The notes beneath the pieces were generated by a model, which saw only the letters and a program-made list of their open reading frames with translations, did not search any database and had not been told where the DNA came from. DNA of 64,000 bases from Opitutales bacterium. Lineage in GTDB: Bacteria > Verrucomicrobiota > Verrucomicrobiia > Opitutales > Seribacteraceae. A program made the translations under genes and the position numbers. Below, in pieces: positions 9,016-16,947 of this stretch. The stretch covers positions 51,761-115,760 of the forward strand of contig JAOHKZ010000001.1 in the NCBI GenBank assembly GCA_028101545.1, written 5' to 3'. The stretch's first letter is position 1. Every line of letters starts with the position of its first letter.

Positions 9016-10413
9016 TTACTCTTTTTCTTTGATATCAGCTTTGGCAAGGGATGCATTTCTTAATGTTTCCGCATCTTTAAATGTATTTAAGCATTGAACG
9101 ACTGCTGAGGTACAAAACACAGGACTTGTTATACAGTGATGTCCGCTCCAGCTTCCATTACTACTTTGAATTTTGCGCAGCCTACGATGCATTTTTTCAT
9201 CCCAGCTTTTCCATGCTTCTCCACCAGTAATGACTAAAGATTCACTCGTCATTAGATAACTCAAGAATTCTTCTCCTCCATTATTCCCGAAGCCAGTAAG
9301 TAAGGCGTTATCATTTTGAACCCGTTTTTGCTGTCGTTCGTTTTGGGCAACCGATTTTGCAAGTGATTTAGCTTTTTCCTCCTTCACTCCGCTTTTACGT
9401 AGATTGTCTACGGTGAGCTTAGCCGTCTGTGGTATTTTACCTTCAGCTTTTGCTTGTTTTAGTATGTCATTGGCTTCAAGGGTCTCGGATGCGGTTGCTC
9501 TTTGAGCACCCGCAAATGCATAGAGCTCAATACCGGCTGCTTTATCAGAACGCACTTTCCCCGAATCGTCATCAAAATTATCCTTCTGGTTTTTTCGTGC
9601 ACGATCTAGAACTTCTTTATCTATTTTCTTCCCGGCAGACTGAGCAATCTCCAATGCCTGTTCCGCTAAGGATGATTGAAGAACGGGTGCCCATCCTCCC
9701 CCTTTCCAGCTTCCGTCTTTTTGCTGAGAATCTTGAATCTTCGCTATGCATTTGTCTATTGCCTGATCAACCCGCTTCCTGAGTTTTGATTTCTTGGGTA
9801 ATTCATTGAGAATCCTTGCTAAATAGCGAGCAGTTAAAGAAGTATCCACATACTGGCCCATCTTCGCTTGTGGTTGTGTTCCGGTAAGTTGGGTGATTTT
9901 TGGCCCTTCTTCTGGTGCAGATTCTACCACTTGGACTAATGCTTCGGTTGCTTTGCGAATAGTTGATTTATATTTCCCTTTTTGTGGAGTGTGTCCGGAG
10001 CGGAGAAAGGCCATTGCGGCAAAGGATGTGGTTGCGGGGTCACCTTTGACTGCGTGTGGGTCTCGAATGTTTTGTCGGGAACTTGTACCGGCACCCCATG
10101 TTCCATCTTCATGCTGAGCTTCGGCTAGCCATTCGAGTGCTTTGTCAATGAACGGAGGTATAGACCCTGGTTTGTAAGTATAATCATCTTCAATTTGATC
10201 GATTTCATGTTCACCTTTCAACTGGTCTGAACCAAGGACTTTTACGCGTGATCCAAAGGTGGGTTTTGTAGTAAGTAATTCGATACGCTGCTCGGCTGAA
10301 TCAAGTTTGATCTTTTTTGATTTAAAAGTTTGAGCGGATGTGGGTGTGATTGATTTAGCTAAACAACCGGTTGTCATTATTGCTGACAGAAGAATTATTT
10401 TTTTCATTTTCAT
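9016..10413 (-). CDS. Alpha-toroid (prenyltransferase-like) lipoprotein
   Basis: The 465-residue protein begins with a lipoprotein signal ending in IMTTGCLA, with the Cys at residue 17 as the predicted lipidation site. QW-like toroid motifs follow: QHEDGTWGAG at about 97, QQKDGSWKGGGWAPVLQ at about 230 and SSNGSWSGHH near residue 420. Between the last two is a charged, Lys/Ala/Glu-rich insert, probably coiled coil (about 265-365). No cyclase DxDD motif is present. The start is supported by AAAGGA a few bases upstream of ATG 10413. It is the upstream gene of a two-gene leftward unit with the next toroid protein. The two proteins share fold but little visible identity, so they are not a recent duplication. 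Function unknown. Confidence 0.8.
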   Translation of the reverse strand: MKMKKIILLSAIMTTGCLAKSITPTSAQTFKSKKIKLDSAEQRIELLTTKPTFGSRVKVLGSDQLKGEHEIDQIEDDYTYKPGSIPPFIDKALEWLAEAQHEDGTWGAGTSSRQNIRDPHAVKGDPATTSFAAMAFLRSGHTPQKGKYKSTIRKATEALVQVVESAPEEGPKITQLTGTQPQAKMGQYVDTSLTARYLARILNELPKKSKLRKRVDQAIDKCIAKIQDSQQKDGSWKGGGWAPVLQSSLAEQALEIAQSAGKKIDKEVLDRARKNQKDNFDDDSGKVRSDKAAGIELYAFAGAQRATASETLEANDILKQAKAEGKIPQTAKLTVDNLRKSGVKEEKAKSLAKSVAQNERQQKRVQNDNALLTGFGNNGGEEFLSYLMTSESLVITGGEAWKSWDEKMHRRLRKIQSSNGSWSGHHCITSPVFCTSAVVQCLNTFKDAETLRNASLAKADIKEKE

Positions 10414-10758
10414 ATTTTCCTTTCTTTACAAATAATTTGGTAGAATATTTTAAAGACGCTCAGATTAGCATCTTTTTAGAGATTCTATTATTGCAGAATT
10501 GAAAAATGAATTGTTCTGAGAAAGTAAAAGCTTTGTCAGAAAATTGTCATGAAGGTGAAAAATAGAGAGTTTTAAAATCGAAGAAATGCTCTCTATCTTA
10601 TCGCATTTCCTTGAATCAGGTATGTCTAACCTTACGAAGTTCCATTGATTATAATTTTATTTCGGATAAATTATGATCGATTTATCAAAAATATGTGAGA
10701 AGGTTAAATTTGTAGTTTTTATACAAAAGCCAACAGAGAAATTCTAAACAAACATACT
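10414..10758. other. 345-base divergent intergenic region, no gene
   Basis: Only very short frames were found. It should hold the promoters of the leftward toroid lipoprotein and the rightward 303-residue secreted protein. The one structured element I see is the inverted repeat listed at 10562-10596. No convincing -35/-10 pair could be placed by eye in this AT-rich stretch. Confidence 0.5.
10562..10596. repeat. 8-bp perfect inverted repeat, operator or hairpin candidate
   Basis: ATAGAGAG at 10562-10569 is the exact reverse complement of CTCTCTAT at 10589-10596, with 19 bases between. It lies roughly mid-way between two divergent genes, as an operator might. No U-tract follows either arm, so it is not a typical intrinsic terminator. 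Confidence 0.35.
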
Positions 10759-11670
10759 ATGAAAATATTCAATATAATATCGGCACTATGCTTTTGTGTT
10801 TCGATTCATGCAGAGCAGTTGGATTTGAAAAAAGTTTCTGATGGTTCGAACTGGATTATGCACATGGATTTTGAATCAATGAGAAGTTCAGAGATTGGTT
10901 CCTTTCTTGAGGATTCATTAGAAAAAATTCCTGAGATGGAAGAAAAGATGAGAGGTTTACAGAAAAAGTTTGGAGTTGATTTGATGGGAGTTTCTAACCT
11001 TACCTTATTTGGAACCGGAGAAAAGCATAAGGGGATAGGTATACTGGAAGGCGGTGTTGATGCATCCATTGTTACCGAAGTCACAAGAACACGGGAATAC
11101 ATTCAAGAATCAAAAGTGGGAAAAAAAACTATTTTCTCTACTGATAAAGGAAGACGTCCCATGGCATTTAGTGTGCTCAAAAAAGGGAAGATCGTTTTTG
11201 GACCGGATTGTGATTATGTTTCCGAGGGCATTCAGATTGCGAATGGAAAAGGGAGTGGATTGAGCAGTCATCCTATTCTTGAATCCCTTAACGATGTACT
11301 GGAGACTCCAGGTTTTTTATTTTTCGCGAATGTGAAAGGTGTTAAAGAGACTACTGATTTGGATCCATGGGCAAGGATGATGGCAGATAAAATCGAATCA
11401 TGTGGTATGGTAATTGGCGATGATGATGGCGGCCTTAAAATGATTGGTCTAATAGAAACCCATTCGCTTGAATCATCTGAGCCCATGGAGAATATGATCC
11501 GTGGAGGGCTGGCGATGATGGAAATGAAAGCGAAAGATAACAAACGAATGGAAGGATTGTTCGAGGGTTACGAGGTGATTCGTGAAGGAAGAACCATTCG
11601 GATTGAAATTAAAATTTCAAACTCGTTTGTTATTGAGCGAGTTGAAAAAGAAATGAAGAAAGCTGTCTGA
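10759..11670 (+). CDS. Hypothetical secreted protein, 303 residues
   Basis: A signal peptide is clear (MKIFNIISALCFCVSIHA, cleavage before EQ). The mature part begins with VSDGSNWIMHMDFESMRSSE and alternates beta strands and helices. It contains FGTGEKHKGIGILEG, then a segment with FSVLKKGKIVFGPD, and ends in a charged helix. The pattern of a short WxxHxD stretch followed by repeated strand-helix units resembles DUF3352-like or other secreted hypothetical proteins of PVC bacteria that probably measure or bind rather than catalyse, but I cannot name a family with certainty. It is monocistronic by appearance and converges on the TIGR03643 gene across 17 bases. Start ATG 10759 is the only one compatible with the signal peptide. 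Confidence 0.7.
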   Translation: MKIFNIISALCFCVSIHAEQLDLKKVSDGSNWIMHMDFESMRSSEIGSFLEDSLEKIPEMEEKMRGLQKKFGVDLMGVSNLTLFGTGEKHKGIGILEGGVDASIVTEVTRTREYIQESKVGKKTIFSTDKGRRPMAFSVLKKGKIVFGPDCDYVSEGIQIANGKGSGLSSHPILESLNDVLETPGFLFFANVKGVKETTDLDPWARMMADKIESCGMVIGDDDGGLKMIGLIETHSLESSEPMENMIRGGLAMMEMKAKDNKRMEGLFEGYEVIREGRTIRIEIKISNSFVIERVEKEMKKAV

Positions 11671-11687
11671 GCGGACAACGGTTTTGT

Positions 11688-11969
11688 TTAATATTCTGTT
11701 CTGGGAGTATTTCTCCGATGGCGAAATAGTTTTTGATGCTTAATGCTCTGGGTCGAAGCACGTTTACGCCAGAGGCGGAAACTTGATGGTTTCAGAGATT
11801 TTCTCATGTGGGCGATCACTTTGCTTTCATTCAGTCCAGTTACTCTTCGAATTTCTTCAAAGGTTATACGATCGGCCCAGGCAGCCCAAATAATCCAATC
11901 GGAACTGTCTTTGGATGGTTCCGGTTTTTTGACCCGAGTGACAGGGTTCTTGGATTGCTTAGGTTTCAC
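11688..11969 (-). CDS. TIGR03643/DUF2805 family small protein
   Basis: The 93-residue basic protein contains the family core WIIWAAWADRITFEEI, then RVTGLNESKVIAHMRKSLK and PSSFRLWRKRA. The sequence resembles a helix-turn-helix (helix, GLNES turn, recognition helix) followed by a basic patch, so nucleic-acid binding is likely, but the function is not established. Family members are usually 70-95 residues, so the length is right. The best start is GTG 11969, because no ATG precedes the conserved region. The gene converges with the 303-residue secreted protein and is otherwise isolated. Confidence 0.8.
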   Translation of the reverse strand: MKPKQSKNPVTRVKKPEPSKDSSDWIIWAAWADRITFEEIRRVTGLNESKVIAHMRKSLKPSSFRLWRKRASTQSIKHQKLFRHRRNTPRTEY

Positions 11970-12119
11970 AGTTTAAGGATATCAGAAAAAAACGCGGTGG
12001 CAAATTATGTTCAGGTTGGATTGTGGTGAATTTCAAATTGTAGGTTTGTTCATTCTGACTTAGGGTTAAATAAAAAAATGCATATTTTGACTTTATATTT
12101 TTTAAAAAGTTGTCTCATC

Positions 12120-12194
12120 ATGGATGAAGGAAGTAACTCCGGTGTTTTCGATTTGTTTGGTTTTAAGTTTAGATTAAAAAAAGAAATTTTATGA
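12120..12194 (+). CDS. Possible 24-residue upstream peptide overlapping the P450 start
   Basis: ATG at 12120 opens 24 sense codons and stops with TGA at 12192-12194, overlapping the ATG of the P450 gene at 12191 in the ATGA arrangement typical of translational coupling. The peptide is MDEGSNSGVFDLFGFKFRLK plus four residues. No clear ribosome-binding site precedes it, and the P450 start itself has only AAAGAA. It may be a leader controlling P450 translation, or chance. Confidence 0.3.
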   Translation: MDEGSNSGVFDLFGFKFRLKKEIL

Positions 12195-13306
12195 CGGTTC
12201 ATCAAGATCCATTTCGTGAAGCCCGCGAGCAGTCCGGCGTCCAGAATACTGAGTTTAACGGAGAAAAGATTCCTTTTATCCTGCGTTTAAAGGAATTGAG
12301 AAAGACTGTAAAGGACTGGCAGAATTTTAGCAGTGATCATCCCTTCAATGTGGTTCCTCACTCCGAGGAAAATCTTCGTTCTATGCGTCAGATTCCGATC
12401 GAGATGGATCCCCCGGAGCATACTGATTACCGGGCTCTGGTGGAGCCTTTTTTTAAACGCCCAACCGAGACAGAATATATGTTGGCTATGGCAGAAATGG
12501 TGCACTCGATGGTTGCAGATGCATTAAGTAAGGAAGAAATGGATGCGGTTTATGAATTTGCCCTGCCTTTGCAATGCCGAGCTTTAGCTCGCTTGTTACA
12601 TGTGCCGGAATCCGAATCTGAGGTTTGGGAAGGCTGGGGATTGCATGCGTTGACTGAGGGGAGTGGATTGGAGTCATACACAGCCGAACAGTTTAAGAAG
12701 GCGGAAAAGGAACCTGGAGATGATTTTTTTAGTATGTTGAACGGGGTTGATTTTCGAGGTCGAAAATTAACATTTGAGGAAAAGCAGGGAATTGCCAATG
12801 TGACTTTTGCCGGAGGGAAGGACACGGTGATTAATGTGGTGAGCAGTATTTTTGTTTATATGAGTGAACATCCTAAAGCGCTTGAGTTTTTAAGGCAGGA
12901 TGAAAAGTATATAATGACTGCTTGCGAGGAGTTTGTAAGGTATGTGAGTCCCTTAACTGCGATCAGTCGGACCTGTCCGCATGCAGTCAAGGTGGGAGAG
13001 CACGAGATACCTGAAGGGAGTCGTGTAGGGTTGTGCTGGCCATCGGCAAATCGAGATGGTTCTGTCTTTAAAAACCCTGATGAAGTGGTGCTTGACCGGG
13101 TTCCTAATCCGCATATCGGATTTGGTTACGGAATTCATAATTGCCTCGGTGCCCCGCAGGCTCGGCTTATTATTCGTAGTTTACTCAAGGCTTTATCCAG
13201 TCAGGTAAATCGAATTGAGATGGTTTCTTTTGAACCCCGAGTTGAAAAAGAAGAATCTTACACGAGGCAGGTTGGGTATGACCGGGTATTAGTGAAGCTG
13301 AATTAA
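12191..13306 (+). CDS. Cytochrome P450
   Basis: The 371-residue soluble P450 shows all diagnostic elements: the I-helix oxygen-binding region NVTFAGGKDTVINVV at about residues 203-217, the K-helix ExxR in EEFVRYVSP at about 247, and the haem-ligand loop FGYGIHNCLG with Cys318. The length is near the lower end of bacterial P450s, and there is no membrane anchor, so it should be a cytoplasmic monooxygenase fed by ferredoxin and a reductase. No ferredoxin, reductase or biosynthetic cluster is nearby, so the substrate is unknown. The acidic N terminus (about 60 residues) and DPPEHTDYRALVEPFF are typical of bacterial CYPs. The start overlaps a 24-codon upstream frame. Confidence 0.93.
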   Translation: MTVHQDPFREAREQSGVQNTEFNGEKIPFILRLKELRKTVKDWQNFSSDHPFNVVPHSEENLRSMRQIPIEMDPPEHTDYRALVEPFFKRPTETEYMLAMAEMVHSMVADALSKEEMDAVYEFALPLQCRALARLLHVPESESEVWEGWGLHALTEGSGLESYTAEQFKKAEKEPGDDFFSMLNGVDFRGRKLTFEEKQGIANVTFAGGKDTVINVVSSIFVYMSEHPKALEFLRQDEKYIMTACEEFVRYVSPLTAISRTCPHAVKVGEHEIPEGSRVGLCWPSANRDGSVFKNPDEVVLDRVPNPHIGFGYGIHNCLGAPQARLIIRSLLKALSSQVNRIEMVSFEPRVEKEESYTRQVGYDRVLVKLN

Positions 13307-13394
13307 CAAAAGTTTGATGCGGGCCAAAAAAAGAGCCTAGAGGTTTACAGTTGGTTTTTTGAGAAAATTCTTTCTATGACACATATGACATTCG

Positions 13395-13412
13395 CCTGAA
13401 TGGTAATTCAGG
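13395..13412 (+). promoter_or_regulatory. Perfect hairpin abutting a strong ribosome-binding site
   Basis: CCTGAAT at 13395-13401, GGTA loop, ATTCAGG at 13406-13412 form a 7-bp perfect stem. The last bases of the stem run into GGAAGGGGGG (13411-13420), which lies 10 bases before TTG 13431. No U-tract follows, so this looks like a 5' leader hairpin that could affect ribosome access rather than a terminator of the P450 gene. Confidence 0.4.
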
Positions 13413-13430
13413 AAGGGGGGTATTTATAGT

Positions 13431-14228
13431 TTGGTTAAATTTAATGTAAACCAATCAAAAGAAGAGACCCATAGTATGAGTGCAAATCGATTACCGAAAC
13501 AAAAGAAATCAACTGATCGTTTAGAAAAGGCCAAAGTAGTGGAATATTTCCATCCTAGGGAACATGCTATTCTGGCAGAGTATTTGGAATTAAAAAAGAA
13601 ATTGCCCAAGGATGCTCGTAAGATTGATCCGCATGAGATCGTTCCGATCGAAGATGATTATGATGAAGGAGAGAATGGGATTATTTGTCGCCCAAGTTAC
13701 AGGGGTAATGAATATAAGGCTATTGATAATGCAGTAGCACGTATTGCTCTTGCACCAATTCGCTCGAGTTTACCAGTTTGGGGAAGTTATCAGGATGGAC
13801 AGGTTTTTCATACAAGGCAGAAAGAAAATGAACGCGAGCTTCCAAGCAGAGGGTATCGTAGTGATCCTGTATTAATAGTTTCAATAAATTGGGCAGACTC
13901 GGGGCCTGGTTTTAGCTGGCCAGTTAAATATTACATATCTTGGATTCCTTATTATGAAAGATATGTGGTTACTGTATCTTATGATAGTCCGGAGGTAGAG
14001 GGATATCTTGATATAGCGATTGGTGATCTGCCGGAAGGATGTAAAATCGAGACGGATCTGAAGGAGGTCATTAAAAATCATTGGGATCGTGATGCGATGT
14101 ACATACAAGGATGGGCGGATTGCCTAGATTCTGGAATTGTTAAGGACCCATGGAGCTGGAGAGAAGAGATTAACTGGGGGTATGACGACGATGGGAATGA
14201 GGTAGGTTTTTCCTGCCTAGTTGATTGA
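13431..14228 (+). CDS. Hypothetical acidic protein, 265 residues
   Basis: I do not recognise this protein. It has a basic, disordered N terminus (SANRLPKQKKSTDRLEKAK), a helical segment (AILAEYLELKKKLPKDARK), and then a beta-rich, aromatic body with paired motifs such as VLIVSINWADSGPGFSWPVK and YISWIPYYERYVVTVSYDS. It ends in a tryptophan-rich acidic tail (SWREEINWGYDDDGNE). No signal peptide or membrane segment is seen, so it is probably cytoplasmic. Two starts are possible: TTG 13431 has a strong Shine-Dalgarno (GGAAGGGGGG) 10 bases upstream, whereas ATG 13476 has AAGAAGAG. Flanking genes give no functional hint. Confidence 0.6.
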   Translation: MVKFNVNQSKEETHSMSANRLPKQKKSTDRLEKAKVVEYFHPREHAILAEYLELKKKLPKDARKIDPHEIVPIEDDYDEGENGIICRPSYRGNEYKAIDNAVARIALAPIRSSLPVWGSYQDGQVFHTRQKENERELPSRGYRSDPVLIVSINWADSGPGFSWPVKYYISWIPYYERYVVTVSYDSPEVEGYLDIAIGDLPEGCKIETDLKEVIKNHWDRDAMYIQGWADCLDSGIVKDPWSWREEINWGYDDDGNEVGFSCLVD

Positions 14229-14382
14229 CTTGGTGAACCCTGTGACCATTTTATGCTTTGAGAAATTATGCGTAGTACTTTTTAGTAATCTATAAAAATA
14301 GTTTATTTCTATTGAAGCGGAATTAAGACCTCGGTTATGATTCGTTTGAGTTTAGTAAGTTAATCAAAAAAGTTTCGATACT

Positions 14383-15063
14383 ATGGAAGAGCAAAGAAAA
14401 AAAGTAGCCGTTGTCCTGTCCGGATGTGGTGTATTTGATGGGACGGAAATTCATGAGTCAATACTGACACTTCTCGCCATTGAGGAGGAGGGTGCATCTT
14501 GGCATTGCTTTGCTCCTAATGTGGAACAGATGCATGTGATCGATCATTCTACGGGAAATGTGGAGGAGGGTGAAACCCGAAATGTTTTTGTGGAGAGTGC
14601 ACGAATCTCAAGGGGTGCTGATAAGCTTTCCGAACTGGCAGAGTATGATCCTGCAGAATTTGATGCGATTGTATTTCCGGGAGGTTTTGGTGGTGCGAAA
14701 AACCTTTCTGATTTTGCGCTGCGTGGAGCGGAGGCGGAAGTACAGGAATCGGTTACAAATGCGGTGCGTAGTACACATGCGATGGGTAAACCTATTGGAT
14801 TTATTTGTATAACTCCAGCCAGTGTGGGTGCTCTTGTGCTTGGTGGCGAGGGGATTGAATTAACTATTGGGAATGATCCAGACACCGCATCGGCCGTTGT
14901 TCAATGCGGAGCAAAGCACAGCGATTGTCCAGTAGATGATGTGGTTGTGGATCTTGACAATAAAGTGGTGACCACACCTGCTTATATGCTCGGACCGGGT
15001 GTTGTGGACATAAGAAAAGGAATTTCCAAGTTAGTGAATGAAGTACTCAAGCTGACTTATTAA
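14383..15063 (+). CDS. elbB: ElbB-type DJ-1/PfpI glyoxalase-like protein
   Basis: The 226-residue cytoplasmic protein matches ElbB (isoprenoid biosynthesis glyoxalase ElbB, YhbL) over its whole length, which is the family norm of about 215-220. It shows KKVAVVLSGCGVFDGTEIHE at the N terminus, FDAIVFPGGFGGAKNLSDFA in the middle, the nucleophile-elbow region PIGFICITPAS with Cys, and TTPAYMLGP near the C terminus. The family acts on small aldehydes such as glyoxal in vitro. A link to isoprenoid synthesis was proposed from genetics in E. coli, and the true role is unsettled. It is followed after 9 bases by the EEP-family gene and then a HAD phosphatase, so the three are probably co-transcribed. 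Confidence 0.92.
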   Translation: MEEQRKKVAVVLSGCGVFDGTEIHESILTLLAIEEEGASWHCFAPNVEQMHVIDHSTGNVEEGETRNVFVESARISRGADKLSELAEYDPAEFDAIVFPGGFGGAKNLSDFALRGAEAEVQESVTNAVRSTHAMGKPIGFICITPASVGALVLGGEGIELTIGNDPDTASAVVQCGAKHSDCPVDDVVVDLDNKVVTTPAYMLGPGVVDIRKGISKLVNEVLKLTY

Positions 15064-15072
15064 CTGAAAAGG

Positions 15073-15942
15073 ATGAAAGAGTTTTTCTTAGGTCACTTTT
15101 TTTTACTTTGTTTGGTTCTCTCGATCTTTTGTGGGGGACTACAGGCAAAACAGAGCAAGGGGAATGCTCTTAGGGTAATGAGTTTTAATATCCGTTTGGG
15201 AGTGGCCAATGACGGGGAGAACCGGTGGGATTTACGTAAGGATTTGGTGGTAAAAACAATTCGGGATTATAATCCAGACCTTCTTGGATTACAGGAAGTT
15301 TTTCCGATGCAGGAGGAATACCTGCGAAAAAATTTCCCTGACTATCTTTATTACGGGAGAAGCCGGCTGGTGAATCCTAAGGATGGCGAGGCATGTTCGG
15401 TAATGTTTCGAAAGGAACGGTTCGAAGCGATTAAAAAGTCAACATTCTGGCTTTCTGAAAACGAAAATGAACCGGGCAGTAAGAGTTGGGATTCATCCTT
15501 GCCCCGAATTGCCAATCTAGTCGGTCTGACTGATAAACAGGCAGTTGGAAAAAAATTAATTTTTATTAATACTCATTTTGATCATCGAGGAAAAAAAGCA
15601 AGAGAAGAAGCAGCAAAAATTATTAAGAATAGAGTATCCACTTTAGAGAAGGGTGTAGGGGTGGTGATTACCGGTGATTTTAATTCGGGTGAGGGAAGCA
15701 AGCCCTATCAATTTCTAGTTGGGGGTAATTTAATCGATACTTTTCGGATTGCCCATCCAACTCGTACAGAGAAGGAAAGTACATTCACTGCATGGAAGGG
15801 TCGTTTAATCGGCAACCGGATAGACTGGGTGTTATGCAGTCCGAATTTTCGGGTTTTATCTGCGGGGATCAACCGAACTAATGATAATGGTCGATATCCA
15901 TCCGATCATTATCCGGTCACTGCGACCTTGAATTATCAATAG
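15073..15942 (+). CDS. Secreted endonuclease/exonuclease/phosphatase-family protein
   Basis: The 289-residue protein has a signal peptide (FFLLCLVLSIFCGGLQA). All EEP-family blocks follow: RVMSFNIRLGVANDGENRW, LLGLQEVFPMQEEYL with the metal-binding Glu, INTHFDHRGKKAREEAA, VVITGDFNSGEGSKP with the Asp-x-Asn pair, RIDWVLCS, and SDHYPV with the catalytic His. Predicted role: Mg-dependent phosphodiesterase or phosphatase acting outside the cytoplasm, for example on sugar phosphates, phospholipids or nucleic acid. It sits 9 bases after elbB and 12 before a secreted HAD phosphatase, which suggests phosphate scavenging from organic phosphates as a shared theme, though that is inference. Confidence 0.9.
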   Translation: MKEFFLGHFFLLCLVLSIFCGGLQAKQSKGNALRVMSFNIRLGVANDGENRWDLRKDLVVKTIRDYNPDLLGLQEVFPMQEEYLRKNFPDYLYYGRSRLVNPKDGEACSVMFRKERFEAIKKSTFWLSENENEPGSKSWDSSLPRIANLVGLTDKQAVGKKLIFINTHFDHRGKKAREEAAKIIKNRVSTLEKGVGVVITGDFNSGEGSKPYQFLVGGNLIDTFRIAHPTRTEKESTFTAWKGRLIGNRIDWVLCSPNFRVLSAGINRTNDNGRYPSDHYPVTATLNYQ

Positions 15943-15954
15943 GGGGATTATCAT

Positions 15955-16635
15955 ATGTTTAGTAAATCGAAGGTAAGAATCCTTACTTTATTTCTTTTTT
16001 TGATTGGGCCGGCCTTGGTTGTGGGTGAGGAAAAATTGCCCAACGATGTTCGCTGGGTTCGTCAGTCATCGGAGTACAGGACTATGTGCGAACAATTATT
16101 TCGACAGGCCTCTGTGGCAATACTTCAAAAGGTGAAGGCGGAAAAGAATTCTGGGAACCTGGCGGTGGTGGTGGACTTGGATGAAACTGTATTGGATAAT
16201 AGTCTTTATCAGGTGGAGAGATGGAAGGCCGGTCTGAGTTTTACCCAGGATTCCTGGTCGGACTGGGTGAACCGGGAGGAGGCGGGGTTGATTCCGGGGG
16301 CAAATGCATTTTTGAAAGCGGTCAGGAAGAAAGGAGTCCAAATAATATTTCTAAGCAACCGGATGAACTCAAACCTCAAACCAACTCGGGGAAATTTACG
16401 GACACTTGGAGTCCTGGATCCAAAGGATTTATTTTTGCTCAGGCTTGATAAGAATGACCTCAAGGAGGTCAGGAGGAAAGAAGTGATTAATGGGACGGGC
16501 CGAATGAAAAAGCATGGTCCATTAAAAGTGATCGGATATTTGGGCGATCAAATGGGAGATTTTCCTGAAGAAAGTAAGGTGGATTTTGGAAAATCTAACT
16601 TCCTGCTTCCTAATCCGATGTATGGTAAATGGTAA
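15955..16635 (+). CDS. HAD-superfamily class B acid phosphatase, secreted
   Basis: The 226-residue protein starts with a signal peptide (VRILTLFLFLIGPALVVGEE). HAD motif I is VVVDLDETVLDNS with nucleophile Asp and general acid Asp two residues on. Motif II is IIFLSNRMNSN, the Lys motif lies in KKHGPLKVIGY, and motif IV is YLGDQMGDFPE. The family is PF03767, which includes the class B acid phosphatases and lipoprotein e(P4). No lipobox Cys is present here. Role: hydrolysis of nucleotide or sugar monophosphates in the periplasm. The spacing of 12 bases to the upstream EEP gene supports one operon. Confidence 0.88.
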   Translation: MFSKSKVRILTLFLFLIGPALVVGEEKLPNDVRWVRQSSEYRTMCEQLFRQASVAILQKVKAEKNSGNLAVVVDLDETVLDNSLYQVERWKAGLSFTQDSWSDWVNREEAGLIPGANAFLKAVRKKGVQIIFLSNRMNSNLKPTRGNLRTLGVLDPKDLFLLRLDKNDLKEVRRKEVINGTGRMKKHGPLKVIGYLGDQMGDFPEESKVDFGKSNFLLPNPMYGKW

Positions 16636-16645
16636 AGAAGAAATA

Positions 16646-16855
16646 CTATTCGTATTTCCACTTCATAATCCATGGGTCGTGAAATTTGGATAGGGCGGAT
16701 TTTAATTTTTCTTTGTAAGTATTCAGAATGGCGGCGTATTTTGAATTGCCTACCAATTTTTTAGATTCGTATGGCTCGTGATCATCAGTGATGAAATATT
16801 TAATATTTTTCCCGGCGGTAAAGGAATAAGTGCAAGAGACTATTAATGTTTGATT
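16646..16855 (-). pseudogene. Relic of a sulfatase C terminus
   Basis: A leftward open stretch of 69 codons ends in TAG at 16648-16646 and is closed upstream by TAA at 16858-16856, with no start codon in a suitable place. Its sequence has the character of a sulfatase C-terminal tail: FITDDHEPYESKKLVGNSKY, then helical AAILNTYKEKLKSALSKFHD and DPWIMKWKYE at the end. The pattern of aspartate-rich turn, N-x-x-KYA helix and DPW ending is typical of sulfatases. The rest of the gene is missing, so it is a decayed fragment. No mobile element flanks it. Confidence 0.5.
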
Positions 16856-16947
16856 TTAATACTTCTCGTTTAGACGAGTTGCAAAGGTTGTGATATTTTT
16901 TGTATAAAGAATATTCAATTGAATTTAAATTGATTTATTAAACCCAT

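Noticed and set aside
7783..10413. Squalene-hopene or other terpene cyclase pathway
   Set aside because: The toroid proteins are secreted and lack the DxDD motif, and no isoprenoid pathway genes other than the loosely named ElbB are close.
12191..13306. P450-based biosynthetic gene cluster
   Set aside because: No ferredoxin, reductase, polyketide or peptide synthetase, or tailoring enzyme is adjacent.
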